Source: a virus. From it: 49,005 nucleotides of DNA. Made by a program: the position numbers and the translations under genes. The notes under the pieces are model-generated. The model made no database searches, was not told where the DNA came from, and saw nothing but the letters and a program-made list of their open reading frames with translations. This document shows positions 30,948 through 38,984 of this stretch, in pieces. How positions within the stretch are numbered: position 1 is the first letter of the stretch; each line of letters starts with the position of its first letter. The stretch is taken from the IMG/VR virus record IMGVR_UViG_3300048592_000344, positions 1-49,005 of that record; one strand, given 5' to 3'.

Positions 30948-32555
30948 TTACAACTGCCGGATTGGGGTGTTTAGTATATTCTCGAAGGTTGCGAGGTGCT
31001 TGGGCGGTTTACGAGTTTCTTCCCCGGTCCACTTCTTTAGACCGAAAGGATTGTCCTCATCCGCCATACCGTAGTTCCAGCCTGCCTTAACGCCGTGGGG
31101 GATTGTGAATTCTCTCCCTTTAGCGAGGGGTAGAATGACGCGGAGCTGCTCAAGGATGATTGGGATGAGGGTTTGGATTTGGTCTTGTTTGACCATGAGG
31201 ACGAGGGAGTCGTGGACCTGGAGAAGGAAGCGGATGGGGAGGTTGTGAAGGTTGCGATAGCGCTGGAGGCGGATGGCACCACGGTTAATGAACTCGCCGG
31301 TGGTGGATTGAGGAGAGTAAGCGATGGCTGCGTTGTGCGTGGGGACTGCGTTGGGATCGTTCCAGAAGTAGCGGCGACGACCCCAAGGAGTTATGAGGCG
31401 ACGCTCCTCGCGAACCTGGCGAATGGTTTCTTGTTGCCAAGCAGGGATGACGGGGAATGCGCCGAAGTAATTCCGCTGGAAGTCAACGATGGTGGAGACT
31501 GGGAGATGGGCGTGCATAGCCATGGTGTTTGGCTGGCCGAGGTAGTTGGTGCCATGTCCGAGTTTCTTGGCCAGGTCGCGGTAGCTCAGCTCGCGATAGG
31601 CGTTCATCTCCGCCACCGCTTTGCAAAGCTTGGGGTCGAGAGACTCGGGCCAAGGTAGCTTAGGCCAGGCCATGCGGACGACAGTGGTGTGCAGGTCTCC
31701 GCTTTCGCAAGCGTCGAGGTAGCTGCCGGCCCACGCTTCGCCATGGCTCTCGACAAACCAGTTCCAGCCGATTGCTCCGACACCACGGCTATCGCCCTGC
31801 TCCAGGTCGATATCAACAATCATCCAGCCGGGGTCAGCGACAAACTGGTTCTTCATCTTGCCGGTGACGTTTTGGAGATTGGTGCCTGTGCCGGTGTCGG
31901 AGAAGCTGGAGTTGAGTCGGCCTGTCGTTGTCCCAGCGATGTTGAAAGAACAACGGATGTGGTTGTCTGGGTCAAGTTTGGTCCGAAGAAAGCCAATGGC
32001 TTTGCTTGCATCTCGCATGGCGAGAATAAAGTTGACAAAGACCTCGGCAAAGTAGTAGCTGCGGAAGCCTTCGAGGACCTCACGATCGGTTGTGACCTTA
32101 GCCTCATCCATACCCTTCTTCCGCTTCTTCTTCTCGGGAATTTGAAGCACGGTGTGGAAGAGGTATTGCACGTCCTTGGGAGAAGCAGGGTTGATGGGAA
32201 GGGCGGTGCGTCCGCCACTGCGTTTTGTGCGATCGGCAGGGATGCCGAGGCCCTCGACGCATAAGCGGGTGAAGCCTGCCTCGAGACGGGCAAGCTGCTC
32301 CTCGTAATGGGTTAGGGCCTTGCGCCGTTGGGCCAGGTCAACGGGAAGCCCCTCCAACATCATCTCAAGAATAACGGGAATGGTGTCGAGGGATGTTTGG
32401 TAGGTTGCCCGACTAACCTCGTCGAGCTGCGGCTCGATGACATTGATGACATCGTAGGTGACGCAACAATCTAGAGCGCAGTATGTCCAATAGATTTCGC
32501 TGTCCGTCATGGATGCGGCGGTTTCCTCTAGCGTTGTTGTATCGATGATAATCAT
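30948..32555 (-). CDS. polA: DNA polymerase I (family A), polymerase fragment with Exo III
   Basis: 535 aa. Residues 20-33 (IYWTYCALDCCVTY) carry the Exo III motif Y25-x3-D29 of a DEDDy 3'-5' exonuclease, whose Exo I and II are on the separate gene at 33236-34252. The palm and fingers follow: TGRLNS (211-216), motif A VDIDLEQGD (D248/D250), motif B RDLAKKLGHGTNYLG (326-340) and motif C LLQVHDSLV (H448, D449). All polymerase catalytic residues are present, so the fragment should be active, probably with the exonuclease fragment bound. No thumb or exo core precedes it. Confidence 0.9.
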   Translation of the reverse strand: MIIIDTTTLEETAASMTDSEIYWTYCALDCCVTYDVINVIEPQLDEVSRATYQTSLDTIPVILEMMLEGLPVDLAQRRKALTHYEEQLARLEAGFTRLCVEGLGIPADRTKRSGGRTALPINPASPKDVQYLFHTVLQIPEKKKRKKGMDEAKVTTDREVLEGFRSYYFAEVFVNFILAMRDASKAIGFLRTKLDPDNHIRCSFNIAGTTTGRLNSSFSDTGTGTNLQNVTGKMKNQFVADPGWMIVDIDLEQGDSRGVGAIGWNWFVESHGEAWAGSYLDACESGDLHTTVVRMAWPKLPWPESLDPKLCKAVAEMNAYRELSYRDLAKKLGHGTNYLGQPNTMAMHAHLPVSTIVDFQRNYFGAFPVIPAWQQETIRQVREERRLITPWGRRRYFWNDPNAVPTHNAAIAYSPQSTTGEFINRGAIRLQRYRNLHNLPIRFLLQVHDSLVLMVKQDQIQTLIPIILEQLRVILPLAKGREFTIPHGVKAGWNYGMADEDNPFGLKKWTGEETRKPPKHLATFENILNTPIRQL

Positions 32556-32893
32556 CTGCTGATCTCGGGGGGCTGGAGGTAGTTGACTGGTTTGCCTAGC
32601 TGCTTGGCCAGAGCAATTTCATATTGCACGCCTTTGGAAATGTCCCAACCGTCAAGCTTGAGCACCATCAAGCTGGTGCAGGCGGTGAGCATGGCGTCGT
32701 TGAAGTTCTTCCAGCTTTTGTAATCCGTGCCGATCATCTTCTCCATGCTCTTGCCGTAGACGATGGGGGAGAACATGGCCTCGCCGTTTTTAAGCCAGTT
32801 AGCCGTGACTATGCGAGCGAGCTCATAGCGAAGCTCACGGACGGCTGGGTTGGGGTGTGAGTAGGGTGAAGCGAGATAGATCAAAGGAGCCAT
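32552..32893 (-). CDS. DUF1937-type protein (nucleoside deoxyribosyltransferase-like)
   Basis: 113 aa. The start IYLASPYSHPNPAVRELRYE and the FSPIVYGKSM / SLMVLKLDGWDISKGVQYEI blocks match the DUF1937 family, which shares the fold of nucleoside 2-deoxyribosyltransferases. A nucleotide-salvage role or ligand binding is likely. It lies between the two polymerase halves, overlapping the polymerase start by ATGA. Confidence 0.75.
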   Translation of the reverse strand: MAPLIYLASPYSHPNPAVRELRYELARIVTANWLKNGEAMFSPIVYGKSMEKMIGTDYKSWKNFNDAMLTACTSLMVLKLDGWDISKGVQYEIALAKQLGKPVNYLQPPEISR

Positions 32894-33234
32894 GCGCGGT
32901 CTCTCCCGGTGTCGAGGAAAAGATGGGAAGGGATTTGGTAGCGTTCCATAATGGGGGAGAACTCTACGATCCAGTTTTCATACGGCACCTTGGTCGTGTT
33001 GACGCAGTGCATGAGATACTTCCGGACGAGATACTTGAGGAAGTTGACTGGATCGGGGCGGGCCTCGAACGAGGCGAGGGGGAACTTGCAGTCAAGGTCA
33101 AAGGTTCCGACCTCTCCGGTTTGAGTGTCCCGCATCTTCCTGGTGTAGATTTTGAAGAGGGTGAACTCTTGGTCCAGCCCTGCCTTGCTCCACGCTACGT
33201 AATCGCTTAGAAGCTCTGGAATATCCTCTGTCAT
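32881..33234 (-). CDS. Hypothetical protein between polymerase halves, 117 aa
   Basis: Starts MTEDIPELLSDYVAWSKAGL at 33234, one base after the stop of the exonuclease gene; the longer frame would overlap that gene extensively. Helical N-terminus, FTLFKIYTRKMRDTQTG beta region, C-terminal WIVEFSPIMERYQIPS. No family is recognised. It overlaps the DUF1937 gene by 13 nt. Confidence 0.7.
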   Translation of the reverse strand: MTEDIPELLSDYVAWSKAGLDQEFTLFKIYTRKMRDTQTGEVGTFDLDCKFPLASFEARPDPVNFLKYLVRKYLMHCVNTTKVPYENWIVEFSPIMERYQIPSHLFLDTGRDRAWLL

Positions 33235-33235
33235 T

Positions 33236-34252
33236 TCATTCGTCCTCTTTCTTGCCGCTGCGATCCGCAGCCCGTCTCTTGTGCATGAACTTCCAAGCCA
33301 GCTCCTCGGAATAGATGGAGGCCAGGAAGCCAAGGCCCTTGTCCATCTCAATCTGAAGAGCGTGGTGCATTAGCATGGTGTCATCGCGCCAACTCTTTGC
33401 GGTGATCCCCATAAAACGCCAAAGATATTGAACGTCAAATTGAAAATTCTGGCCAAACACGCGCTTCCCCTCGTGGTTGATGCAGCGCTCGACAAACTTC
33501 CACGCGATGCGTTCCTCGCGGGGAGTGACCCAATAGTTGCCGGTGGCTTTCTCCTGGTCGAAAAAGGGGATGACAATGGCGCGGTCAGGGGAGGGAGCGA
33601 TGCCGACACAGGTGATGAGTGGGTGCTTGGTCTCGATGTCCACGGACAAGCCGGGGGAGGGGAGGATGTAGTCCTGCCAAAAGGTTTCAAGGTCCTCTAG
33701 GCTGGGACGGAGGTGAATGAACCGGCGTGGGCGGATTATCTCGGGGAAGGATGACTGCCGCTTTGCCTTCATCAGGTCCATGATGAGGATGGGTTCCTGC
33801 TTGATCTCGGCAAGCACCGCGCGAGGGTGTAGGACAGGGAGGACCTTTCCCCCACCGCAGCTGGCGATGGAGGTAGTGATGCGACCGCGAGCGAATTTTA
33901 GTTTGGTCTGGTGGGTTAGCAGAAGCAGCGGCAGCTCCCCACACGCTATGATTACGTTGGGGCGGAGGCGGCGAATGGTGGTGTAGAGGTTATGGATTTC
34001 CGGACCGAACTCAGCGCGGAGATAGGCCTTGCGCCCGACAGCTGGGATGCCTGTGAGTGCGCCGCTCTTGCTTTCCTGGGTGAAAGCATAAAAGGAAGCG
34101 GCAGGGGTGTTAAGGCAATTAAGCCAAGTGCACTCGTCGGGGACGATCCCCGCCCGGCGAAGCTGGCCCTTGAAATATCCCCAAAAGCCATTAGTGAAGG
34201 GACGACCAGCTTCGTTAAGAGAAGGGTAGTCGGACAGGATAAGAATTGACAT
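33236..34252 (-). CDS. UDG-like + 3'-5' exonuclease fragment of DNA polymerase
   Basis: 338 aa. Residues 1-165 resemble the uracil-DNA glycosylase superfamily domain fused to some phage polymerases such as that of SPO1: ILSDYPSLNEAG, RPNVIIACGELPL and VLPVLHPRAVL. The usual GEAPG-type motif is SDYPS, so catalysis is doubtful. Residues 200-325 hold the exonuclease core: Exo I LSVDIETK (D205, E207), Exo II VFGQNFQFDVQYL (D273) and DDTMLMHHAL. Exo III is missing here and found on 30948-32555. The gene ends in a lysine/glutamate tail exactly where a fused polymerase would continue. Confidence 0.85.
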   Translation of the reverse strand: MSILILSDYPSLNEAGRPFTNGFWGYFKGQLRRAGIVPDECTWLNCLNTPAASFYAFTQESKSGALTGIPAVGRKAYLRAEFGPEIHNLYTTIRRLRPNVIIACGELPLLLLTHQTKLKFARGRITTSIASCGGGKVLPVLHPRAVLAEIKQEPILIMDLMKAKRQSSFPEIIRPRRFIHLRPSLEDLETFWQDYILPSPGLSVDIETKHPLITCVGIAPSPDRAIVIPFFDQEKATGNYWVTPREERIAWKFVERCINHEGKRVFGQNFQFDVQYLWRFMGITAKSWRDDTMLMHHALQIEMDKGLGFLASIYSEELAWKFMHKRRAADRSGKKEDE

Positions 34253-34268
34253 GCTTTGCCCCAGGTTT

Positions 34269-34303
34269 GATATGGTTTATTCCATGATGGAAACAGCCAT
34301 ATC
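34269..34303. promoter_or_regulatory. 35-nt operator-like element D
   Basis: Outer arms GATATGG / CCATATC flank the core ATTCCATGATGGAA. It fills most of the short gap between the ParB-methyltransferase stop and the exonuclease start, so it lies where a promoter or operator for the polymerase operon would be. Confidence 0.65.
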
Positions 34304-35639
34304 ATTCCCTCCGTTTAACCGCCTCCCTCAACACCAGTGCGTTTGCGTAGATTTCGGGAAGCGCCTCGATGCCGAGGACGAATTGCGGGGATGACTCTTC
34401 CGCCGCAAGGATGCTATTGCCACTGCCCATGGTGGGATCGAGCATTACAGTGGACTCGTCCACGAACATTCGGAAGAAGTGCTGGAGCATTGGGCGAGGT
34501 TTTTCGCTCGCGTGGATTTCCTTCGTCTTGGGGTGCGCGAATAGGTTAGACACAGCTTGGACGATCTTTCGATCGCCTCGTGAGCCAAAAAGGCAGACTT
34601 CGTAAACCTGCCGAGGTCCTCGTTGAGGGTCTGGGAGCACTCCGGAGTTGTCGCTGCGGTGCCAAATAAGTGGAACGGCAGCGACTTTCCACCCCATGTC
34701 CTCAAGGGCAAGGCGAGTTTGATGAACAATCTCGTGACGCGCGGATAACCAAAACATGAGGTGCGCGGACTCAGCCACTCGGTCGGCCATACAGAGTTTA
34801 AGGGAACGGAGGCACTCAAGGTAGAGCTCGGGGGTGTCGGCATACTTTCCAAGGAGGCCGGTGGCCCCGCCATTATGCTTGTCGTAGTTGATCCCGTAGG
34901 GAAAGTCGCAGTGGATAAAGTTGAACTTGGGGCCTGACCAGGGAGTGGTAGCCCACTTGCGAAAGTCGTCGTTGAGATAGGGGATGATCTTCTGCGGCTG
35001 CTCGACCAGCGGAAGCGTGGGCTCGTTTGAGCCGGGTTTGCGGGATGTAGGCTCGATCGAGGTGGGTTTGTTAAACACCGCCTCAAAAGCCTTATCGAGG
35101 ATCGTGGCTTCGTTGGCCTCGGCCCGCTGTTCCTTGCGGAGACAGATGTTGTGGGCGGTGACAAGGTTGTCCGCGCCGACTACGAGGGGTTCCTCCTTTG
35201 CCAGGTAATCGGCGACAAGGAGGTAGCGGCTGATGGAAGTGTTGGAAACGGAAAGGAGCTCTGCGGTGTCGGAAGCGGTCCAGCTTTCTTCGGTGCCCTG
35301 CTTCAACGCATGGAGGCGGGCGACGGCGGTGACCTCCTCTTTCCAGCTAAGCGCCTTTCGCTTGACGTTTTCCTCCAGTTCAATTGCCTCGAGCTCCTCT
35401 TGCGGGAGGTCGGTGGTAAACTGGACGGTGATATGGGTTAGGCCGAGGTGCTGGTGCGCGCGGAGGCGGCGTTCGCCCGCAACAAGAACACCGTCTGGCG
35501 TTAACACGATCGGGTGGATCAGTCCGAGGCTGCGGATGGAGGAAGCGAGCTCCTCGATGCCGGACAGTTCTTTCCGCTGCCGATCGGGGGAGACGGTGAT
35601 GGAGGAGATTGGATAGGAGCGGAAAGAACCGGAGAGCAT
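34302..35639 (-). CDS. ParB-like CTP-binding/HTH domain fused to DNA methyltransferase
   Basis: 445 aa from the ATG at 35639 with GAGGAA upstream; longer frames have no ribosome site. The N-terminal ~110 residues show a full ParB/Srx fold: LASSIRSLGLIHPIVL, the CTP-binding box GERRLRA and EENVKRKALSWKEEV. An HTH follows (SDTAELLSVSNTSISRYL). The C-terminal half is an amino-methyltransferase of permuted order: DFPYG (catalytic motif IV, with Phe instead of the first Pro), HASEKP, and motif I DPTMGSGNS binding S-adenosylmethionine. It probably methylates adenine or cytosine at sites chosen by the ParB/HTH part, protecting DNA or regulating transcription. Confidence 0.85.
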   Translation of the reverse strand: MLSGSFRSYPISSITVSPDRQRKELSGIEELASSIRSLGLIHPIVLTPDGVLVAGERRLRAHQHLGLTHITVQFTTDLPQEELEAIELEENVKRKALSWKEEVTAVARLHALKQGTEESWTASDTAELLSVSNTSISRYLLVADYLAKEEPLVVGADNLVTAHNICLRKEQRAEANEATILDKAFEAVFNKPTSIEPTSRKPGSNEPTLPLVEQPQKIIPYLNDDFRKWATTPWSGPKFNFIHCDFPYGINYDKHNGGATGLLGKYADTPELYLECLRSLKLCMADRVAESAHLMFWLSARHEIVHQTRLALEDMGWKVAAVPLIWHRSDNSGVLPDPQRGPRQVYEVCLFGSRGDRKIVQAVSNLFAHPKTKEIHASEKPRPMLQHFFRMFVDESTVMLDPTMGSGNSILAAEESSPQFVLGIEALPEIYANALVLREAVKRRE

Positions 35640-35646
35640 GGTTTCC

Positions 35647-35946
35647 TCAAACATCAAAAAGGGGGGTAAGCGAGCCTTCGAGGTCAGAGATTAACCCGCT
35701 GAGCTCGGAAAGGCTGATGGTGAGGGAGGAGATGTGTCCGTTCCCTTTGTAGTGGACGCGACCGCCATCTTCTACAAGCTCCGCTTTCGGTTGTGGACCG
35801 TAAAGCTGCTCTGCCTTGCGCTGGGAGCGGAGAAGTAAGGTGTGCAGACGGTCCTTACAGGCGTCCACAGTGTGCATGTATGCGGGGAAATTGCTTCCCT
35901 CTAAGTCAGCTTCAACAGCTGCGATGTTTGCGAAAGCCGGGCTCAT
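35647..35946 (-). CDS. Hypothetical protein, 99 aa
   Basis: Helical N-terminal half (VDACKDRLHTLLLRSQRKAEQ) and a beta/helix C-terminal half with a short acidic end. No family is recognised. It lies directly before the ParB-methyltransferase gene, separated by 7 bp, so it is probably cotranscribed. Confidence 0.7.
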   Translation of the reverse strand: MSPAFANIAAVEADLEGSNFPAYMHTVDACKDRLHTLLLRSQRKAEQLYGPQPKAELVEDGGRVHYKGNGHISSLTISLSELSGLISDLEGSLTPLFDV

Positions 35947-36009
35947 TTTCTTTCCTCATGCGGTAAGGGTTAGGGCGGGAGATTATTCCCCCGCCCAGGT
36001 CTTGTTGGC

Positions 36010-36480
36010 TCAATCCATCGGAGCCCAGTTCTTCACGTCGCAGTAGGTCTCGTCACGCTCGGGAACGTGGCGATGTGCGGCTTGTGCGACAAACTCAGCG
36101 CCGACGCCTTTGGCGAGAAGCTCCTTGAGGGTGCTGTCGTCGTCGCCCTCGACGCGAAGGGTGTCGAGGAGGAAACGCTTGAGGTTGAACTTCCACTTCT
36201 CCAGGTCGTTGTTCCCGGCAGTGGTGTCCACCATGAAGCGGATCGAGTTGGGAGCGGAAGCGAGGCTGCCAAAGTCCTTCAGCTCGTCCATGTCCACATC
36301 CTCAGCCGGCTCGTAGGGAGCCTTGGGGATGCAGGGGATTTCAATGGTGAACCATTTGCCGTCCTTGGAGGTGGACTCCTTGTGCGGCTTATTCATCACC
36401 CAGATGTAGGTGCCGACAGGCATAAGCTTGGGCTTCTCGATGTCGCCTACACGGGTGTTCAATGCGTCGAGGAAGTTCAC
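36010..36480 (-). CDS. Probable ssDNA-binding-like protein of recombination module
   Basis: 156 aa. Beta-rich N-terminus (PKLMPVGTYIWVMNK, KWFTIEIPC), an acidic middle and helical segment (LEKWKFNLKRFLLDTLRV). Phage proteins of this appearance often sit next to Sak4-like ATPases and are thought to bind ssDNA (DUF669-type). Function is inferred from context only. Confidence 0.6.
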   Translation of the reverse strand: MNFLDALNTRVGDIEKPKLMPVGTYIWVMNKPHKESTSKDGKWFTIEIPCIPKAPYEPAEDVDMDELKDFGSLASAPNSIRFMVDTTAGNNDLEKWKFNLKRFLLDTLRVEGDDDSTLKELLAKGVGAEFVAQAAHRHVPERDETYCDVKNWAPMD

Positions 36481-36510
36481 AGCTGATCTCCTTGATGTTG
36501 CTGCTGATGG

Positions 36511-37338
36511 TTAAGCGACTTTGTTTGAGGCAGGCGTCGCGAGTCCTGCACCTCCGAGGAGGGTAGCGAAGATGGTAGCCATTCCGGTCTCAAGGGGATA
36601 GCGTTCCTCCATCTTAAACGGGACTGGGTTTTTCAGATCGACCAACATTGTTGGGCGAGTGGTAATGGTTCGCTTGATGTTGTTGCCGCTGCCTTTGGTC
36701 TCTGCCATGATCAGAGTGGGGAAGACCTTGGCTATCTGAGGGCCGAGGGCTTTGCCGAGAGAGCTGGCATAACCCTTGGTGGTGCCGTCGTCACGCTCGA
36801 CCAAGTCAATGTGAGAAATGACAAGGATGTGGCAGGAAAAGTCGGGGCTGGTCAAAAGCTCAAGCATGGTCTTGAGGCTGTCTTGCCCTGCAGCATACCA
36901 TTGCCGAGGGTCCTTGCTGTTCGGGTTCATCCCCTTGGCCCAGTGGAAAGCGGCGCGACCGGCGCTGGTAAGGGTATCGAGGACGAAGATAGTCTTGTCG
37001 TCCCAATCGTTGATGGAGGTGCCGTCATCCCATTTGTTGAGATACTTGAGGGCGTCGACCCAGGCTTTGGGCTGCCCGGCGACTTCGAGACCGGCAAACT
37101 GGCTTGCCCGAAACTTGTCTCGAACTCGGATGATGTCAAGGCGCTCGAGAAGCTTGGGGTCGTGGTGGCGGCAGAGCTGGACGAGACTGTCGCTGTTGTT
37201 GTCAAGGTCGAGCATGCGAATGGTGTAACCGGCCTGGAGCAAGCTGATGAGGGAGCCGGTTTTACCGCTGCCGCTGTCCCCGATGTAGAGGGCGCGAACA
37301 GCATTATTTTCTGCGGTTTGTTCGGAAGCTTTAGCCAT
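36511..37338 (-). CDS. Sak4-like RecA-fold recombinase / AAA ATPase
   Basis: 275 aa. Walker A IGDSGSGKTG (19-28), DLDNN after strand 2, Walker B TIFVLDTLTS (117-124) and HILVISHIDLVERDD sensor region. The small RecA-like core without extra domains fits Sak4-type annealing/recombination ATPases in phages. Start at 37338 chosen by the GGAGAA site. With the nuclease at 37519 and the SSB-like gene at 36010 it forms a recombination set. Confidence 0.8.
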   Translation of the reverse strand: MAKASEQTAENNAVRALYIGDSGSGKTGSLISLLQAGYTIRMLDLDNNSDSLVQLCRHHDPKLLERLDIIRVRDKFRASQFAGLEVAGQPKAWVDALKYLNKWDDGTSINDWDDKTIFVLDTLTSAGRAAFHWAKGMNPNSKDPRQWYAAGQDSLKTMLELLTSPDFSCHILVISHIDLVERDDGTTKGYASSLGKALGPQIAKVFPTLIMAETKGSGNNIKRTITTRPTMLVDLKNPVPFKMEERYPLETGMATIFATLLGGAGLATPASNKVA

Positions 37339-37516
37339 TGTGGTTCTCCATTGTTTTCTGCAGCGACACGATAAGGTCGCGAGCCTGTCGAGCAAGAAGC
37401 TGCTGATGACGGGTCATGCGGGGATCATCAGCTATTGCTTGCGTAGCAAGGTAAGCGCGGGCAAGAGCGAAAACGTGAGCGTTGATGAGATGTTGCGGCT
37501 TGACAATCTCTGGCAT
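37331..37516 (-). CDS. Small helical hypothetical protein, 61 aa
   Basis: All-helical and His/Arg/Gln-rich (start MPEIVKPQHLINAHVFALA). It overlaps the ATPase start by 8 nt and lies 2 bp after the nuclease. Function is unknown. Confidence 0.65.
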   Translation of the reverse strand: MPEIVKPQHLINAHVFALARAYLATQAIADDPRMTRHQQLLARQARDLIVSLQKTMENHNG

Positions 37517-37518
37517 GG

Positions 37519-38469
37519 TTATCTCCGTTTGATTGGGTCCCAGCGGTCACACTTTTTGAAGTTGCCGTGCAACAAGTTTTCCCTAATGCCGGGCACAGCG
37601 GAACAAATGCGGCGGAACTCGCACCCGCCGTAGTTACCACAGGCCGTGCGGTTCATGGGGTAGTAGCCGGACTCGTGGCATTGCTTGGCCAGCCCGATGT
37701 AGTGGAGGGCTTCGACACGGAACTCTTCCAGCTGCTTCTCGCTACGGGTGATGGGCTGGCGACCGAAAGCGGTGAAGCCGACAGCGACATAGGCGGCGTC
37801 AACTACCACGCCCTTAACTGGCATGTTGAAGATGATCTGGCCAGCCCAGGTATAGCCGGTCATCTGGTAGTCGGGGGAGTAGCCCTCGAAAAAGCGAGGG
37901 GTGATTTGGGAACCAGTAGTCTTTTGGTCCTGGACGTAGATGTCGTTCCCGTCACCGTAGGTTACAAGCCGGTCGATGTGACCGCAGTAGACATACTCGT
38001 CGGAGAGGTCGATGGAGAAGGAATACTCTACCGCTGCGCGACCGTCGGAGAGGATGACGGTCTGCATAAGATCGTCTTTGTAATTTTCCAGATACCAGAC
38101 GATGGAGCGGATTAGGGTGTCGCGGGTCTTGCTGGCATGGAGCCAGTCTTGCGGCGCACCGCTGCCGGGGATGGGGTCTCCGTTTTCGGAACGTTCGTGA
38201 TCCCAGGTGTTGAGCATAGCTTCCAGCACGACCTTGCGGAGAGCGTCGTCGTGCGAAATGCCAGCGGCACGGAACTTGTGGAAGTGCTCGAGGGCACTGG
38301 CGTAGTGCCCGCCAAAGATGAGATGAACGGAGCGGAGCTCGCTGGTCCAGCCCTGAAGGTTGGAATAGTAATACTTGCGAGGGCAAGTTGCGAAGGCGGT
38401 GAGGCTAGTGCTATCCCAAGCGTATTGAGCGCCACTTGCATTAAAGGAAAGAAGCTTTTCTTGTGTCAT
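37519..38469 (-). CDS. PD-(D/E)XK nuclease with Fe-S cluster motif (Cas4/RecB-like)
   Basis: 316 aa. Catalytic core E148 (AAVEYSFSID), D166 (CGHIDRLV), D181-x-K183 (VQDQKTTG) and a following QMTGYTWA helix. Four cysteines, C29 (ATCPRKYY) and C277/C283/C289 (ACGNYGGCEFRRIC), form the staple typical of AddB/Cas4 4Fe-4S nucleases. It likely processes DNA ends for recombination with the Sak4-like protein. Confidence 0.85.
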   Translation of the reverse strand: MTQEKLLSFNASGAQYAWDSTSLTAFATCPRKYYYSNLQGWTSELRSVHLIFGGHYASALEHFHKFRAAGISHDDALRKVVLEAMLNTWDHERSENGDPIPGSGAPQDWLHASKTRDTLIRSIVWYLENYKDDLMQTVILSDGRAAVEYSFSIDLSDEYVYCGHIDRLVTYGDGNDIYVQDQKTTGSQITPRFFEGYSPDYQMTGYTWAGQIIFNMPVKGVVVDAAYVAVGFTAFGRQPITRSEKQLEEFRVEALHYIGLAKQCHESGYYPMNRTACGNYGGCEFRRICSAVPGIRENLLHGNFKKCDRWDPIKRR

Positions 38470-38540
38470 AGTCCTTGCTCCTTGGCTCTGCGCAAACGAT
38501 CTGCCGCTTGCTCCCGTGATGAAAGAATTTTAACTCCCAT
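38466..38540 (-). CDS. Micro-ORF, 24 aa
   Basis: Starts MGVKILSSREQAADRLRRAK and ends in EQGL. It exactly bridges two genes: the ATG lies 3 bp after the stop of 38544-38780, and the stop TGA overlaps the nuclease ATG. Either a microprotein or a coupling peptide. Confidence 0.45.
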   Translation of the reverse strand: MGVKILSSREQAADRLRRAKEQGL

Positions 38541-38543
38541 GGC

Positions 38544-38780
38544 TCAAAGGTCCTTGAACAGGTCGTCAAGCGACGTGCCGTCGAGGATTTTGGCCCGAGC
38601 CTCACGGTCCTTCTGCGCCCCGGATTTGCGGGAGGCAGGGGTGCCGATTTTCTTGTCATCGGCCAGGACAAAGTGACTGCGTGACTTACGCAAGTCGGCG
38701 ATGATCGCGTCAAGGTCTTGCTCGGAAAGCAATAGAGGGTCCCGAGCCATAAGCTCGGCGATCGGTGTCTCTTCAGGCAT
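38544..38780 (-). CDS. Hypothetical protein, 78 aa
   Basis: Charged helical protein (MPEETPIAELMARDPLLLSE start) ending LFKDL, probably partly disordered. It has the GGAGTCC leader at its start (38780). No family is recognised. It lies ahead of the nuclease in the same operon. Confidence 0.7.
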   Translation of the reverse strand: MPEETPIAELMARDPLLLSEQDLDAIIADLRKSRSHFVLADDKKIGTPASRKSGAQKDREARAKILDGTSLDDLFKDL

Positions 38781-38792
38781 TTGTTTGGACTC

Positions 38793-38984
38793 CTAGAGGT
38801 CGATGTCGGGGGTGTCGAGATTGTTCTCGGGGACGGAACGAACTTTGTCAACGAACTTGCTGATGATCCGGCGGACCATCACAGAGGAGGGGTATTTGGG
38901 GAAGAGCTCGTCAAGCGCCTCCATGTCCCCCTTGCGGAGGTTGAGGGTATGCTTTTGCAGCTCTTCAACCTTCGGTCTGGCCAT
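38793..38984 (-). CDS. Ribbon-helix-helix-like small DNA-binding protein
   Basis: 63 aa from the ATG at 38984. KHTLNLRKGDMEALDELF followed by SSVMVRRIISKFVDKV reads as one strand and two helices of an Arc/MetJ-like RHH domain; the tail is acidic. RHH dimers bind palindromic operators, so it is a candidate regulator of the 35-nt elements. Assignment is by pattern only. Confidence 0.55.
   Translation of the reverse strand: MARPKVEELQKHTLNLRKGDMEALDELFPKYPSSVMVRRIISKFVDKVRSVPENNLDTPDIDL

Noticed and set aside
30948-34252. Polymerase split explained by an intein or group I intron
   Set aside because: The interposed genes have their own starts and stops, with no splice motifs or homing endonuclease signatures.
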